42,288 nucleotides of DNA from Pelagibius sp050043265 (GTDB taxonomy: Bacteria; Pseudomonadota; Alphaproteobacteria; Kiloniellales; Kiloniellaceae), in NCBI GenBank assembly GCA_050043265.1, contig JBHJIR010000056.1, positions 1 through 42,288 of the forward strand. Direction: 5' to 3'. The notes under the pieces were generated by a model, which made no database searches, was not told the DNA's origin, and saw only the letters and a list, made by a program, of their open reading frames with translations. Shown here piece by piece: positions 41,871 to 42,288 of this stretch. The position numbers were made by a program, and so were the translations under genes. Each line of letters begins with the position of its first letter. The stretch's first letter is position 1.

Positions 41871-42288
41871 GTGTCGCTGGACGCCCTGCTCGACGACCAT
41901 GACGGCCTCGCCCTGGCGGACCTGATCCGTCGGGGCGAGGTGTCTCCCCTCGAAGTGCTCGACGCCGTCGCCGCGCGTATCGACGCGCGCAATCCGGCGG
42001 TCAACGTCGTCGTCCACACCAACTACGAGGAAGCCCGAGCCGAACTGGCGGCGGGACCGGTGGAGGGCCCCTTCGCCGGACTGCCGTTCCTGGTGAAGGA
42101 CCTCTATAGCTTTCGCAAGGGCTGGCCCTGCGGCAATGGCAGCGACTGGCTGGCCGACTACCGCGCCCCCTTCGCCGATCCCATGGTCGCGGGGAGGCGG
42201 GCGGCCCCGGAGGCGGGGAAGGGCAAGCCCCCACCCACCCACAAAAGCCACAACCAAACACCCCCCCCCCCCCCCCCCCGGCCCGCAC
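41871..42288 (+). CDS. Amidase-signature family protein, 5' part only
   Basis: A GTG at 41871 has GGGAGG upstream. The N-terminal region of the amidase signature family is clear (LADLIRRGEVSPLEVLDAVAARIDARNPAVNVVV, FAGLPFLVKDLY with the catalytic Lys, CGNGSDWLADYRAPF). Similarity stops near 42186. The expected continuation of this family (roughly VARxRAAGxVVxGKTNTPE) is replaced by C- and A-rich sequence ending in about 18 consecutive C. The gene is cut by the end of the contig, and the last 100 bases are probably unreliable. Confidence 0.75.
   Translation, partial: MSLDALLDDHDGLALADLIRRGEVSPLEVLDAVAARIDARNPAVNVVVHTNYEEARAELAAGPVEGPFAGLPFLVKDLYSFRKGWPCGNGSDWLADYRAPFADPMVAGRRAAPEAGKGKPPPTHKSHNQTPPPPPPRPA

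Overview
The window is GC-rich and reads as a piece of an alphaproteobacterial chromosome, most likely from a salt-adapted member of the Rhodospirillales/Kiloniellales type. The assignment rests on four things: a complete ectABC-ask ectoine cluster with a MarR-type regulator, an lgt / MidA-type methyltransferase / pgeF block, a phasin gene (polyhydroxyalkanoate storage), and a proteobacterial class GN sortase module. I see no phage, insertion sequence, CRISPR array, rRNA or tRNA. The window looks like a contig whose right end has poor sequence.

Layout. 59-5020 (minus) is one tight operon: hldD, lgt, MidA-family methyltransferase, pgeF and a creatinase-fold M24 protein. 5282-9391 (plus) carries ubiK, a YbjN-domain protein, proC, a Tat-exported aldo/keto reductase, a DUF6064-type membrane protein and a YbaK deacylase. 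9469-10903 has a TetR-fold regulator and a phasin whose promoter is flanked by two copies of one palindrome. After a dienelactone hydrolase come a flavodoxin-like protein, a hypothetical protein and the ectoine operon (16914 to 13072, minus), with ectR divergent. 17771-22814 holds an unknown conserved-looking protein, csaA, a degenerate HPt/receiver protein, an EnvZ/OmpR-like pair and a MarR regulator. ilvE (plus) follows, behind a long leader that can fold. Then come a GreA/B-like factor, a ParDE-type toxin-antitoxin pair and a minus-strand run uvrC-pgsA-mobB-moeA-moaD-moaE, with a REP-like hairpin between moeA and moaD. The right part has folB, a Na+/Ca2+ exchanger, msrB, a UPF0178 protein, a DUF6653-type membrane protein, uvrB, a three-gene sortase operon that includes an unannotated 48-residue membrane peptide, an aspartate aminotransferase and a truncated amidase.

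How the genes work together. EctA, EctB and EctC make ectoine from aspartate semialdehyde, and the dedicated aspartokinase feeds that route. The aminotransferases, ProC and IlvE serve amino-acid metabolism. MoeA, MobB, MoaD and MoaE serve molybdenum cofactor synthesis. UvrB and UvrC serve nucleotide excision repair.

Most interesting observations: (1) chains of five- to six-codon leader ORFs linked by ATGA stop/start overlaps, leading to proC and to the flavodoxin gene and built on tandem repeats that contain the start codon, with a simpler case before the aldo/keto reductase; (2) the small third gene of the sortase operon; (3) a compact multi-helix RNA candidate upstream of ilvE; (4) paired operators around the phasin promoter; (5) a two-domain signalling protein in which both phosphorylation sites are lost; (6) two dispersed copies of a palindromic repeat.
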